From: VXYL01 sp965199875
GTDB lineage: Bacteria > Pseudomonadota > Gammaproteobacteria > Pseudomonadales > Azotimanducaceae
Reading direction: 5' to 3'
Length of the DNA stretch: 64,000 nt
NCBI GenBank assembly: GCA_965199875.1
Contig: OZ241346.1
Span: 248,001 to 312,000 of the forward strand
A model generated the notes under the pieces. That model worked only from the letters and a program-made list of their open reading frames with translations. It was not told where the DNA came from and searched no databases. The translations under genes were made by a program, and so were the position numbers. Positions 25,442 through 33,685 of the stretch are shown in pieces; position 1 is the first letter of the stretch, and each line of letters starts with the position of its first letter.

Positions 25442-26257
25442 ATGGCCACCGTGAATCGATGCGTCGCGCGAACCATCGCCCAGGAACTCGTGCCGGCGTG
25501 GCGCGGGCGGGTCTTCGACGCCATCGAGTACCTGCCCGGCGGCTATACCCACCGCAACTACAAGATCGAGATCGGCCAAGGCGCCTACGCGCTACGCCTG
25601 GTCGAAGGCGATGCGCCTCGGCCACGGGAGCGCGACTATCTGGCCATCGCTTCGGCGCCGGACGTGCTGGCCTACGACGAACGCCGCGGCCACCTGATCA
25701 CGCACTGGATCGATGCGCCGCTGTGGGCGCACGCGCCACCCGCCCCGGCCGAAGCCGGCGGCTGCCTGGCGCGGCTGCACCGGCAGATTCCCCAAGGCGT
25801 GCGGCGCTACGACGTCGTCGCCGAGGTCGCTTCCTTGCTGGCTCGTGCCCGGCATGCGGACGCCGGCGTGCTGGCCCGTTTCCAGCGCTTGCGGTGGTCG
25901 CCAGCGCGGCTGCGAGGCTGCCACAACGACTTGAACCCGTGGAACGTGCTGCACGGCGAAGACGGCTTTCGCGTCTTGGACTGGGAAGTCGCCGGCGACA
26001 ACGATCCGCTGTTCGATCTGGTCGGCCTCTGCCTGGGCCTGGAGTGGCGCGAAGACGCCATCGCCGAGTGCGCCGCTGCCTATCGACGCGCCGGGATGCC
26101 ACTGGAGCACGGCGCCGAGCGCGTGCGACGCGCGATACTGGCGTTCCGCATTCGCGAATACGCTTGGGCCGCGGCCCAGCTGGCCCTCGGCAACCCTCGG
26201 CGCGAGATCGAAGAACAAGCCGCCACCATGCGGCGGCTGATCGTGTCGGAAACCTAA
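25442..26257 (+). CDS. aminoglycoside phosphotransferase (APH)/choline kinase-like protein
   Basis: A 271-residue small-molecule kinase. YLPGGYTHRNYKIEI is the nucleotide loop, CHNDLNPWNVL the catalytic (Brenner) motif and LDWEVAGDNDPLFDL the metal-binding DFG equivalent. Compared with aminoglycoside enzymes the acceptor region is short and resembles choline or thiamine kinases. It overlaps the convergent NadR-like gene by four bases. The substrate is not determinable; a housekeeping metabolite is more likely than an antibiotic. Confidence 0.85.
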   Translation: MATVNRCVARTIAQELVPAWRGRVFDAIEYLPGGYTHRNYKIEIGQGAYALRLVEGDAPRPRERDYLAIASAPDVLAYDERRGHLITHWIDAPLWAHAPPAPAEAGGCLARLHRQIPQGVRRYDVVAEVASLLARARHADAGVLARFQRLRWSPARLRGCHNDLNPWNVLHGEDGFRVLDWEVAGDNDPLFDLVGLCLGLEWREDAIAECAAAYRRAGMPLEHGAERVRRAILAFRIREYAWAAAQLALGNPRREIEEQAATMRRLIVSET

Positions 26258-26763
26258 CCCAGCCAGGGCAGCGCGGCTGCCACCGCCTGGGCATGCCGCG
26301 CTTTTCCGCGGCCGGCGATTTCCACGAACGGCAGCTGGCGGTCGGTCAGCAGCCGCTGATAACGTTCGTGCAGTCGCCAGCGGTCGCCGGGCGACTCGCG
26401 CAGCGGGTCGAACTCCCAGGGCAGGTCCGGCCGGCACAGCAGATACAGTCGCCGCGTCTGCGCGGCGAAGGCGTTGGCGATCCACGCCGGCAGCAGGCCG
26501 AACTTCTCCTGCCACCAGACGACGATGACCGCCAGGTCCGTGTCCAGCACCGCGCCCTTGGCGGCGCCGGCAAGCAGCTCGGCTTCTCGGCGCATCTGTT
26601 CCTGGGCGATGGCGGCGACGTCGCCTTCGTCGTAGGGTCCGCCGGTCTGCAGGTATTCGCGGGCGTACTCCGGCAGCCAAGGCACTCCGAAGCGCCGCGC
26701 CAAACAGGTGCAGAGGCTGGTCTTGCCGGTGCTCTCGGTACCGACCGCGCAGACGACGCCCAC
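26254..26763 (-). CDS. NadR-like ribosylnicotinamide kinase (stand-alone)
   Basis: A 169-residue P-loop kinase from GTG 26763. AVGTESTGKTSLCTCLA is Walker A, then LPEYAREYLQTGGPYDEGDVA and DTDLAVIVVWWQEKFG, the order seen in the kinase domain of NadR, which phosphorylates ribosylnicotinamide. The nucleotidyltransferase and DNA-binding domains of NadR are absent. The gene is divergent from the response regulator with only 42 bp between starts. It could salvage NAD precursors; a related small-kinase specificity is possible. Confidence 0.8.
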   Translation of the reverse strand: MGVVCAVGTESTGKTSLCTCLARRFGVPWLPEYAREYLQTGGPYDEGDVAAIAQEQMRREAELLAGAAKGAVLDTDLAVIVVWWQEKFGLLPAWIANAFAAQTRRLYLLCRPDLPWEFDPLRESPGDRWRLHERYQRLLTDRQLPFVEIAGRGKARHAQAVAAALPWLG

Positions 26764-26805
26764 GGCAGCAAACCCCGATCCGGTGGAGGCGCTACAATAC
26801 ACGCC

Positions 26806-27501
26806 ATGCCGAAGCTCATCGCCATCGTCGAAGACGACGCCGACCAGCGCGCCAACTACAAGGACGCCATCGTCGCCAAGGGCTACGAGGTGGCCGCCTT
26901 CGCCAGCCGCCAGGAAGCCTTGGGCGGATTCGACGCGCGCATGCCCGATCTCGCCGTCCTGGACATCATTCTGGGCGACGAAGTGGACGCCGGCTTCCAT
27001 CTGTGCCGAGACCTGCTCGCCCGCAACCCCAACCTGCCAGTCATCTTCCTCACCGAGCGCATCAGCGAAGTGGACAAGATCTCCGGCCTGCGCCTCGGCG
27101 CCTGGGACTACCAGTCCAAGCCCATCTCGCTGGACTACCTGGCGGCGCGCATCGCCTCGCTGCTGCGCATCAACGAAGTGCGCGCCAGCGCCGACGGGCG
27201 CGACGCCAGCGCCCGGCAAGTTGGCGACTTGTCGGTGGATCAGGACGCGCTGCTGGTGTCCTGGAAGGGGCAGCGCATCGACCTGTCTGGCACCGAGTTC
27301 CGCATGCTGGCCAAGCTGATACGCGCCCCCGGCCACGCGGTGAGCTACGAAACGCTGATGAGCGCGACGCTGCAATCGCTGGTAACCAACAACACCATCA
27401 ACACGCACATGCGCAACATCCGCAAGAAGTTCGAGAAAGCGGACGACGGCTTCGCCAGCATCAAGAGCGAGTACGGCTTCGGCTATCGCTGGGCTTCCTA
27501 G
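26806..27501 (+). CDS. OmpR-family response regulator, PdsR-like
   Basis: A 231-residue regulator. The receiver has acidic D10/D11, phospho-acceptor D53 (VLDIILGDE), T87 in FLTER and the conserved SKPIS Lys. LGDEVDAGFHLCRDLL and SGLRLGAWDY recall PdsR of the proteobacterial dedicated sortase system. The C-terminal winged helix ends with SIKSEYGFGYRW. TACAAT at 26793-26798 may be a -10 box, which would give a very short leader. The sensor kinase follows after 11 bp. No sortase or LPXTG-type gene is in the window. Confidence 0.9.
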   Translation: MPKLIAIVEDDADQRANYKDAIVAKGYEVAAFASRQEALGGFDARMPDLAVLDIILGDEVDAGFHLCRDLLARNPNLPVIFLTERISEVDKISGLRLGAWDYQSKPISLDYLAARIASLLRINEVRASADGRDASARQVGDLSVDQDALLVSWKGQRIDLSGTEFRMLAKLIRAPGHAVSYETLMSATLQSLVTNNTINTHMRNIRKKFEKADDGFASIKSEYGFGYRWAS

Positions 27502-27512
27502 GCGAGCGAGCC

Positions 27513-29759
27513 ATGATCGTCGGCGTTGCCGGCAAGACGCTTGAAGCCATGCGCTTGAAGCCGCCCAAAGGACGCCCGGGACTGGGCGTCAAGCTGCTGC
27601 TGCTTGGCGTGCCGCTGGCGCTGTTCGTGCCCTGGATGGCCTATCTGCTGGTCGACGAGGTGGAACGGCTGTCGGTGCAGATGCAGTCCAATCAGCAGCG
27701 GCTGATCGCCGAAAGCATCGCCATCTCGCTGCATGGCCGCGAGGATCTGTTCACGGACCTGCCGGTCAGCGCCGGCGAAGGCGCGCCGGGGGATGTCCAG
27801 CCGAGCGACCTGACGCTGGTGGCGCGACCCATTCAGAATCCGCTGCGGCCCCGGCTCGACGGCAGCGTCGCGGACTGGGGCGAGCAGGCGGTGCGGCCGA
27901 TGTTCTTCGGCGCGGAAAACAGCGACGCCTCCTTCGCGCTCAGCCTGGGCACCCGGGGCGGCATGCTCTACCTCTATCTGGACGTGACCGACGACGCCCG
28001 CGTCTACCGCAATCCCGAAGTGCTGCGGCTGAACAACGCCGATCAGGTGCGTCTGGGATTCATCGAGCCGAACGGCGACGACGGCCGCATCGCCGTGACC
28101 CTGTCGGAATCCGGTGCCACGACCGCGTACCGCATGGACTCCGACTGGCGCTTTGCCGAGGACGGCCAGCCGGAGCGCGACGTCCAGGGCTACGTGCGCG
28201 CCACCAGCGCCGGCCACGCGGTGGAGCTGAGAATGCCCTACTCCATTCTCGGCTCGCAGCGCTTCTTCGAACTGTCCTTCGTCGATGTCGACGATGCCGA
28301 CGGGCGCGCCATTCGCGGCCTCACCGCAACCGGAGACAGCACTCTCGTCGCCTACCGTTCACCGGAACTGCTCGGCATCGTGGAGGGCCTCGGCTACTCG
28401 GACATGCGCATCCTCGTCGTCGACGCCGAGAGACGCATTCGGGTCGACACCGGCACCTTTCGCACCAGTGGCGCGGCGCAGCCGGAGTCGTCCTGGCAAG
28501 GCAAGGCGCTTGCCTGGCTGATCGCCGCGCACAACGTGCTGCAGCGCTGGTTCGGCGACGAATCGAGCGTCGCCGCCGGCGACGCCGCCGCGCAGCGCAT
28601 CGAGAACGAAGTGAAGGACTCCGTGCTGGCCGGCGAGCCCATTGCCCGCCGCCGGCGCACCGGCGACGTCGAAACCGTGCTGGCCGGACACCACATCGTC
28701 TCCGCTCAGGGCAGCGTCATCGGCATGGTTTCCGTCGAGCAGAACATCGACGACATCCTGTTGCTCCAGTACGAGGCCATCGACCGCATCGCGCTGGTCT
28801 CGGTGGCCAGCTTCTTCATCGTGCCGCTGTGTCTGGTGGCCTTCGCGGGGCGCCTCGCCTGGCGCATCGGCAGCCTGCGGCGGGAAGCCGGGTCGGCCAT
28901 CGACGACTACGGCCGGCTGCGCAGCGACACCCTCGCCCGCAGCACCTCCGCCGGCGACGAGATCGGCGATCTGGCGCGCAGCATTTCCAACATGCTGGCG
29001 CGCTTGGACCAGCGCAACACCTTCTTGAAGAGGATGCCGCGCACCCTGCGCCACGAGATCAACAACCCGCTCAACACGCTGAACACGTCCTTGGAACACC
29101 TCTCCCTGGAGACGCCGAGCGTGCGCGACAGCAAGTACCTGGACAGCGCCAGACGCGGCGTGCTGCGCATCGGCGCCATCGTGCAGAACCTGGCCGACGC
29201 GGCCAATCTGGAAGAGTCCTTGACCTCGGAGGAAATGGAGACGGTGGACATTCAGGCGCTGCTCGCCAGCTACGTCGGCAACTGCCGTACCGCGCACCCG
29301 GAGCATGCGTTCGTGTATCTCGGCACCGTCGGGCCGGTGTACGCCAACGTGGCGGACTTCCGCATCGAACAGATGCTCGACAAGCTCATCGACAACGCCG
29401 TGGACTTCCACCGCCGCGGCAGTCCCATCACCGTGCAGCTCGACGTGAAGCGCGAGAATCTGCGCATCGCGGTGGCTAACCGCGGCCCGACGCTGCCCAC
29501 CGATGCCGCCGGTTCGCTGTTCGAGTCCATGGTTTCAAGACGCGGCTCCGACGCCAATCTGCACTTCGGGCTCGGCCTCTACGTGGTGCGGGTGATCGCC
29601 GAGCAGCACGGCGGCAGCGCCCACGCCGCCAATCTGATCGACGGTTCCGGCGTCGCCGTTTGCGTGCGCCTGCCGCTGGCCGACGCGCCTTCGTCGAGCT
29701 TGTCCGTACGCAACGGCCGCGCCGCAGCCAAGGCCGAAAAGGCCGACCAGACGGCTTGA
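27513..29759 (+). CDS. sensor histidine kinase, PdsS-like
   Basis: A 748-residue membrane kinase. Membrane helices near residues 28-48 and 427-447 flank a 370-residue periplasmic region that contains a carbohydrate-binding-like beta domain (RPIQNPLRPRLDGSVADWG), the layout of PdsS. A HAMP-like linker leads to LRHEINNPLNTL with phospho-accepting His514, then the N box (DKLIDNAVDFH) and G boxes (HFGLGLYVVRVIAEQHGG). It is cotranscribed with the PdsR-like regulator. The beta domain suggests sensing of a surface glycan or similar ligand. The PdsS assignment is by resemblance and was not searched. Confidence 0.88.
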   Translation: MIVGVAGKTLEAMRLKPPKGRPGLGVKLLLLGVPLALFVPWMAYLLVDEVERLSVQMQSNQQRLIAESIAISLHGREDLFTDLPVSAGEGAPGDVQPSDLTLVARPIQNPLRPRLDGSVADWGEQAVRPMFFGAENSDASFALSLGTRGGMLYLYLDVTDDARVYRNPEVLRLNNADQVRLGFIEPNGDDGRIAVTLSESGATTAYRMDSDWRFAEDGQPERDVQGYVRATSAGHAVELRMPYSILGSQRFFELSFVDVDDADGRAIRGLTATGDSTLVAYRSPELLGIVEGLGYSDMRILVVDAERRIRVDTGTFRTSGAAQPESSWQGKALAWLIAAHNVLQRWFGDESSVAAGDAAAQRIENEVKDSVLAGEPIARRRRTGDVETVLAGHHIVSAQGSVIGMVSVEQNIDDILLLQYEAIDRIALVSVASFFIVPLCLVAFAGRLAWRIGSLRREAGSAIDDYGRLRSDTLARSTSAGDEIGDLARSISNMLARLDQRNTFLKRMPRTLRHEINNPLNTLNTSLEHLSLETPSVRDSKYLDSARRGVLRIGAIVQNLADAANLEESLTSEEMETVDIQALLASYVGNCRTAHPEHAFVYLGTVGPVYANVADFRIEQMLDKLIDNAVDFHRRGSPITVQLDVKRENLRIAVANRGPTLPTDAAGSLFESMVSRRGSDANLHFGLGLYVVRVIAEQHGGSAHAANLIDGSGVAVCVRLPLADAPSSSLSVRNGRAAAKAEKADQTA

Positions 29760-29779
29760 CGGACGCGGCGCTCGCCACG

Positions 29780-30358
29780 CTAGATCCGGCGCACCTCCAT
29801 CAGCAGTTCTTGCCGATTCTCCTCGAGCAGCGCGGCGCGCTTCACCGCAAACGGCCACAGCGCTTCGCCAATCGCCTTGCGCGTCTGCGGGTGCGGCACC
29901 GGCTCGGGGTCCGGTCGCCCGGCAAGCCGATCCACGTCCTCGAGGCCGTAGCGCATGCCGGTGAAAGGCAGGGCGTTGGAAAACGCCGCGAAGGCGTGGG
30001 CGCGGGTGTCGTCGTGGACGTGGGTCATCAAGGTGCGGGCGAAGTCGCGCAGCAGCGGGTGGGCCAGATAGTTGAGGAAGTCCCAGAACAGGCAGACGTC
30101 GAACGCGGCGTTGGGCGGAACGTCGAGAATGCGCTGAAACAGCGTCTCCTTCGCTCGTCGCCGATCCCGCTGCGGACGCTTGAAGCCGGTTTCGCCAAAC
30201 AGATCCGCAAAGTACAGACGGCAGCGAAAGCGGCTGAAGAAACGCACGGTCTCGGGCGTCGCCGCGCCGATGTCGAGTACCGTCAACGGCCGCCCCGCGT
30301 TGAAACCGTCGAAAACCAAGGGCAGCAGTTGCGGCACGACTGGCCGGGCAACCGTCAA
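29780..30358 (-). CDS. class I SAM-dependent methyltransferase-like protein
   Basis: A 192-residue protein with a degenerate motif I (LTVLDIGAATPETVRFF) and the motif II-like acidic turn YFADLF; CLFWDFLNYL occupies the motif IV position. The usual GxGxG glycines are reduced to GAATP, so cofactor binding is uncertain. TTG 30358 is the only start that precedes the fold. It lies 20 bp downstream of the bactofilin gene on the same strand. The C-terminus (RAALLEENRQELLMEV) is helical. Substrate unknown. Confidence 0.65.
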   Translation of the reverse strand: MTVARPVVPQLLPLVFDGFNAGRPLTVLDIGAATPETVRFFSRFRCRLYFADLFGETGFKRPQRDRRRAKETLFQRILDVPPNAAFDVCLFWDFLNYLAHPLLRDFARTLMTHVHDDTRAHAFAAFSNALPFTGMRYGLEDVDRLAGRPDPEPVPHPQTRKAIGEALWPFAVKRAALLEENRQELLMEVRRI

Positions 30359-30378
30359 CGAATCGCCTTGGACTGCGC

Positions 30379-30930
30379 CTACGGCGCAGTGTCGGAACGC
30401 GCAGCCGAGGCTGGTTGCGCGATGGTGCTCGGCTTCGACGGCGAGACGGGTTCCGGCGCTGGCCTTGGCGCGGCCGCCTTCTTGGGCTGCGGCTGCGTTG
30501 GATCCATGTCGATGCTGCCCTTGAACTTGGCGCCGTCGTCGAGAATGACCCGGGGCGAAGTGATGTTGCCCTGCATGCGGCCGGTGCGCGTGATCAGCAC
30601 CTTGTCGGCACCGTCCACGTCGCCGTTCACTTCGCCCTGGATCTCCACCACGTTGGCTTTGACATCCGCCCGTACACGGCCGCTCTCGGTGATCGTCAAA
30701 GCGTGATTCGGCAGGTCGATACTGCCCTCGAACTCGCCCGCGATGACCACGTCTTCGTCGCCGTAGACATCGCCCTTGATGACGATGGTGGCGCCGATGG
30801 TTGCCGTGACGACCGGCGCCTTCGGGCCAGGCATCATCGTCGCGGCGTCACCTGGGTGCCTGACGGCATCGACCGCCGCACCCATCGGTTCGCCGCTTCG
30901 CAGGTTGTTGTCTTTGCGCTTGTCGAACAT
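30379..30930 (-). CDS. bactofilin
   Basis: A 183-residue cytoskeletal protein, ATG 30930 with GGGAG five bases upstream. The central beta-helical DUF583 domain (about residues 40-140) shows the repeating ATIGATIVIKGDVYGDEDV, GSIDLPNHALTI and VEIQGEVNGDVDG turns. The N-terminus is short and charged, and the C-terminus is Pro/Ala/Ser-rich, as in membrane-tethered bactofilins that scaffold cell-wall enzymes. No peptidoglycan hydrolase gene is next to it, unlike many bactofilin loci. Confidence 0.93.
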   Translation of the reverse strand: MFDKRKDNNLRSGEPMGAAVDAVRHPGDAATMMPGPKAPVVTATIGATIVIKGDVYGDEDVVIAGEFEGSIDLPNHALTITESGRVRADVKANVVEIQGEVNGDVDGADKVLITRTGRMQGNITSPRVILDDGAKFKGSIDMDPTQPQPKKAAAPRPAPEPVSPSKPSTIAQPASAARSDTAP

Positions 30931-30946
30931 CGTGCTCCCTTGGCTT

Positions 30947-31183
30947 CTAAGCTACCCTCGGCAAGCCTAGCACCAAAGTCGGCCGCAGTGTGTCAACAGA
31001 ACGGTAACGGCAGGCGATGCCGCGCTGGGCGGAGGTGCGGACGGATTCGACCAGGTTGTCGTCGTCGCAGTCGGTGGTGGACTGCACAACCGCAGACCAG
31101 AGATCGAACCTCGAAATCCTGCCTTCCGATGCGCTTGAGTCAACGCCAGCGAGGCCGATTCGTCTTGCGCAGGCGCTCGCCAT
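30947..31183 (-). CDS. possible small protein upstream of bactofilin
   Basis: A 78-codon frame starting MASACARRIGLAGVDSS and ending 16 bp before the bactofilin start on the same strand. Its middle (STTDCDDDNLVESVRTSAQ) uses C/G-ending codons like genuine genes of this genome and is acidic, unlike most antisense frames. There is no good ribosome site and no recognised family. It fills most of the 270-bp gap between CoA-transferase 2 and bactofilin. Confidence 0.35.
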   Translation of the reverse strand: MASACARRIGLAGVDSSASEGRISRFDLWSAVVQSTTDCDDDNLVESVRTSAQRGIACRYRSVDTLRPTLVLGLPRVA

Positions 31184-31200
31184 CGGGCGGCAGGCTGCGT

Positions 31201-32430
31201 TCAGCGCTCGTCCAGCCCGCCGAAGACTTCCGCCTGGTGCTCGCCCAGCTTGGGTGCGCGGCGGGATATCGACCAGGGAGTGGCGGCAAACGCATAGGGG
31301 GCGCCGGGGTAGACGACATCCCGCCCGAGATCTTCGTGACGCACCCGAACTTGGAACCCCCTTGCCTTGAAGTGCTCGTCCTCGAAGGCTTCCTCCGGGG
31401 CGTTGACCACCCCTACCGCCAAGCCGGCCCTCTGGCAGCCGGTGAAGAAGTCCTGCGCCGAAACCCTTGACGCGATCAGCTTGAGCGCCTCGCGGCCAGC
31501 GCCGAATATCGCCGTGACCTCGTCGTCCGTGCCGATCTTCGACAGATCGAACGGCCCCTCCCAAGCGGCGCCCATCTCCAGGAACACCGCTTCGGGCAGT
31601 TCGCCGTCGAGGCGCAGCTGCTTCAGCCAGCGGTGCAGCGCCGCGAACTCCGCCGGCTTGCGCGGCGGCACGCCGGTGTTGGCGTAGCGCCCGTCGGCGC
31701 ACAGCTGCTGCGTCTCCGCGGAGGGCGAAACCGACGCGTGGCGTCCGGTTTGCCGCTGCACCGTCTTCCGCGCCACCAGCCAGGAGTACGTCGCGGCCTC
31801 GGTGGTGACGTTGCAGGCCGCCGTCATGCTGACATCGATGAACTGGCCAGCACCCGTCGCGCCGCGGTGCAGCAGCGCCGTCAAGACCGACATCACGACG
31901 AAGTGCGATGCGGTGTGGTAGCCCTGCAAGGGGCCTCGAACCGGCGGCAGGGAGTGATCGTCGTAGCCGCAGCTCCACGGCGGCCCGGAGGCGGCCATGA
32001 GGGTGAGATCCTCGTAGGGCTGATCGCTCTTGGCGTCGTCCCGACCGTAGAGGGTCGCCGAAGCGTGTACGAGGTCGGGCTTGCTGGCGGACAGGTCCGC
32101 GTAGTCCAAGCCCAGCGCTGCCAGCCGGCGGCGCGGTTCGGCTTCGATCAGCACGTCGGCGCTGTTGGCCAGCGCGCGGAAACGATCGCGGCCGGCCGCG
32201 TCGTCCAGATCCACCACCACGCCGCGCTTGCTGGTGTGGTAGTGCCACCAGTAGAGGCTGCGGTCCTCGCCCGGCTGGTCGTCGACGAACGGCGGATAGC
32301 GCCTCGACGGATCGCCGCCGGGCGGTTCCACCAGAATCACGTCCGCTCCCATGTCCGCCAGCAGCTTGCCGGCCAGGGCGATGGGTTGCCGGGCCAGTTC
32401 GATCACCCGCAGTCCGGCCAGCGCGGTCAA
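31201..32430 (-). CDS. CaiB/BaiF family CoA-transferase lacking the catalytic Asp
   Basis: A 409-residue class III CoA-transferase homologue starting at TTG 32430, which overlaps the stop of the upstream paralogue by four bases (TTGA). MTALAGLRVIELARQPIALAG and LLADMGADVILVEPPGGDP are family features. At the nucleophile position the sequence reads GYHTASHFVV, so Tyr171 replaces Asp; ungapped alignment to both other CaiB proteins of this window supports this. It probably acts as the non-catalytic partner of the preceding paralogue, as proposed for heteromeric enzymes such as BbsEF. Stand-alone activity is unlikely. Confidence 0.88.
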   Translation of the reverse strand: MTALAGLRVIELARQPIALAGKLLADMGADVILVEPPGGDPSRRYPPFVDDQPGEDRSLYWWHYHTSKRGVVVDLDDAAGRDRFRALANSADVLIEAEPRRRLAALGLDYADLSASKPDLVHASATLYGRDDAKSDQPYEDLTLMAASGPPWSCGYDDHSLPPVRGPLQGYHTASHFVVMSVLTALLHRGATGAGQFIDVSMTAACNVTTEAATYSWLVARKTVQRQTGRHASVSPSAETQQLCADGRYANTGVPPRKPAEFAALHRWLKQLRLDGELPEAVFLEMGAAWEGPFDLSKIGTDDEVTAIFGAGREALKLIASRVSAQDFFTGCQRAGLAVGVVNAPEEAFEDEHFKARGFQVRVRHEDLGRDVVYPGAPYAFAATPWSISRRAPKLGEHQAEVFGGLDER

Positions 32431-33662
32431 ATCACGCCCTCTTCGCGCAACGCCGCCACTTCGTCGCTGCCGTAGCCGAGCAATCGCGTCAGAACCTCCT
32501 CGTTGTGCTCGCCCAGGCACGGCCCGCCCCGGGACAGCTGCCAGTCCGTCTTCGAGAAATGCACCGGCTGGCCATCGACGCGCACGTCGCCCATCTTGGC
32601 ATGGCGCACGGTGGGCCAAAGGCCGAAGTCGCCCGTGCTCGAGTCCAGGTCGATGCGTTCTTCCGGCTTCAAAACCGGGGCGACGGGAACGCCGACGGCA
32701 CGCAGCGCGCGTTGCACGTCGGACTTGCCGCGCACGGCCGTCCAGGCAGCGAGACAGCGGTCGAGTTCGTCTTCGGCGGCCCGCCGCGAATCGAGATCGG
32801 CGAAGTCGGGCCGGCGGCACCAGTCCTCGTCCACCGCTTCGCCGAGCTTCCGCCAGTCCGTTTCGCTGCGGCAGGCGATGGCGACCCACTCGTCGTCGCC
32901 AGCGCAGGGATAGATGCCGTGCGGCGCCATTGGCGGCCACTCCGAACGATTGGCGTGCGGCCGGCCTTCGCGCCTGGTCGGGCGGCCGTTCACGGTCCAG
33001 TCGAGCAGCGCCGGGCCGTGCAGAGACAGCGCCGACTCGGTGCAGGCGAGGTCCACCCACTGCCCCTCGCCGGTGCGCTGCCGGTGGATCAGCGCCAGCA
33101 TGATCGCCATCGCCATGTAGTAGGCGCCGGTGTGATCCATGTAGGAGTAGCCCCAGCCGGCCGGAGGCAGCCCAGGCAGCCCGTTGCTGAAAGTGAGGCC
33201 GGAGACCGCCTGGACGATCGGCCCCCAGGTCTTGAACTGGCTGTACGGCCCCGTGTGGCCGAAGCCGCAGTTGGAGACGTAGACGATGTCCGGCTTCAAC
33301 TCGCGCAAGCGCCGGTAGCCGAAGCCCAAGCGCTCCATCACGCCCTTGGCGAAGTTCTCGCTGACCACGTCCGAGACTTCGATCAAGCGCTCGAGTATCT
33401 CCTTCCCCTTCGCGGTACGCAGATTCAGCGTGATGCCGAACTTGCCGGCGTTGTGGTTGTTGAAGGCGCCGCCCATGTCGACGCCGCGACGCTCGTCGAC
33501 GAACGGCGGCGTGCCGCGCAGAATGTCCCAGCGCCCTTCGCGCTGCGGATCTTCGATGCGAACGACCTCGGCGCCGAAGGAAGCGAGCCACTTGGTGGCG
33601 CCGGCCCCCGCCAGCTGACCGGTGAAGTCGCAGATGCGGAAGGACTCGAGGGCTTGCGCCAT
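32427..33662 (-). CDS. CaiB/BaiF family class III CoA-transferase, catalytic subunit
   Basis: A 411-residue protein starting MAQALESFRICDFTGQLAGAG. It keeps KWLASFGAEVVRIEDP and the active-site segment YSYMDHTGAYYMAMA with Asp176. It is the middle gene of a minus-strand operon: CmcJ-like dioxygenase, this gene (23 bp later), then the Asp-less paralogue (4-bp overlap). The organisation suggests an obligate heteromer acting on an oxygenated acid made by the dioxygenase. Substrate unknown. Confidence 0.93.
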   Translation of the reverse strand: MAQALESFRICDFTGQLAGAGATKWLASFGAEVVRIEDPQREGRWDILRGTPPFVDERRGVDMGGAFNNHNAGKFGITLNLRTAKGKEILERLIEVSDVVSENFAKGVMERLGFGYRRLRELKPDIVYVSNCGFGHTGPYSQFKTWGPIVQAVSGLTFSNGLPGLPPAGWGYSYMDHTGAYYMAMAIMLALIHRQRTGEGQWVDLACTESALSLHGPALLDWTVNGRPTRREGRPHANRSEWPPMAPHGIYPCAGDDEWVAIACRSETDWRKLGEAVDEDWCRRPDFADLDSRRAAEDELDRCLAAWTAVRGKSDVQRALRAVGVPVAPVLKPEERIDLDSSTGDFGLWPTVRHAKMGDVRVDGQPVHFSKTDWQLSRGGPCLGEHNEEVLTRLLGYGSDEVAALREEGVI

Positions 33663-33685
33663 CGCCGGGCGCGTCTCTTGAGCGG

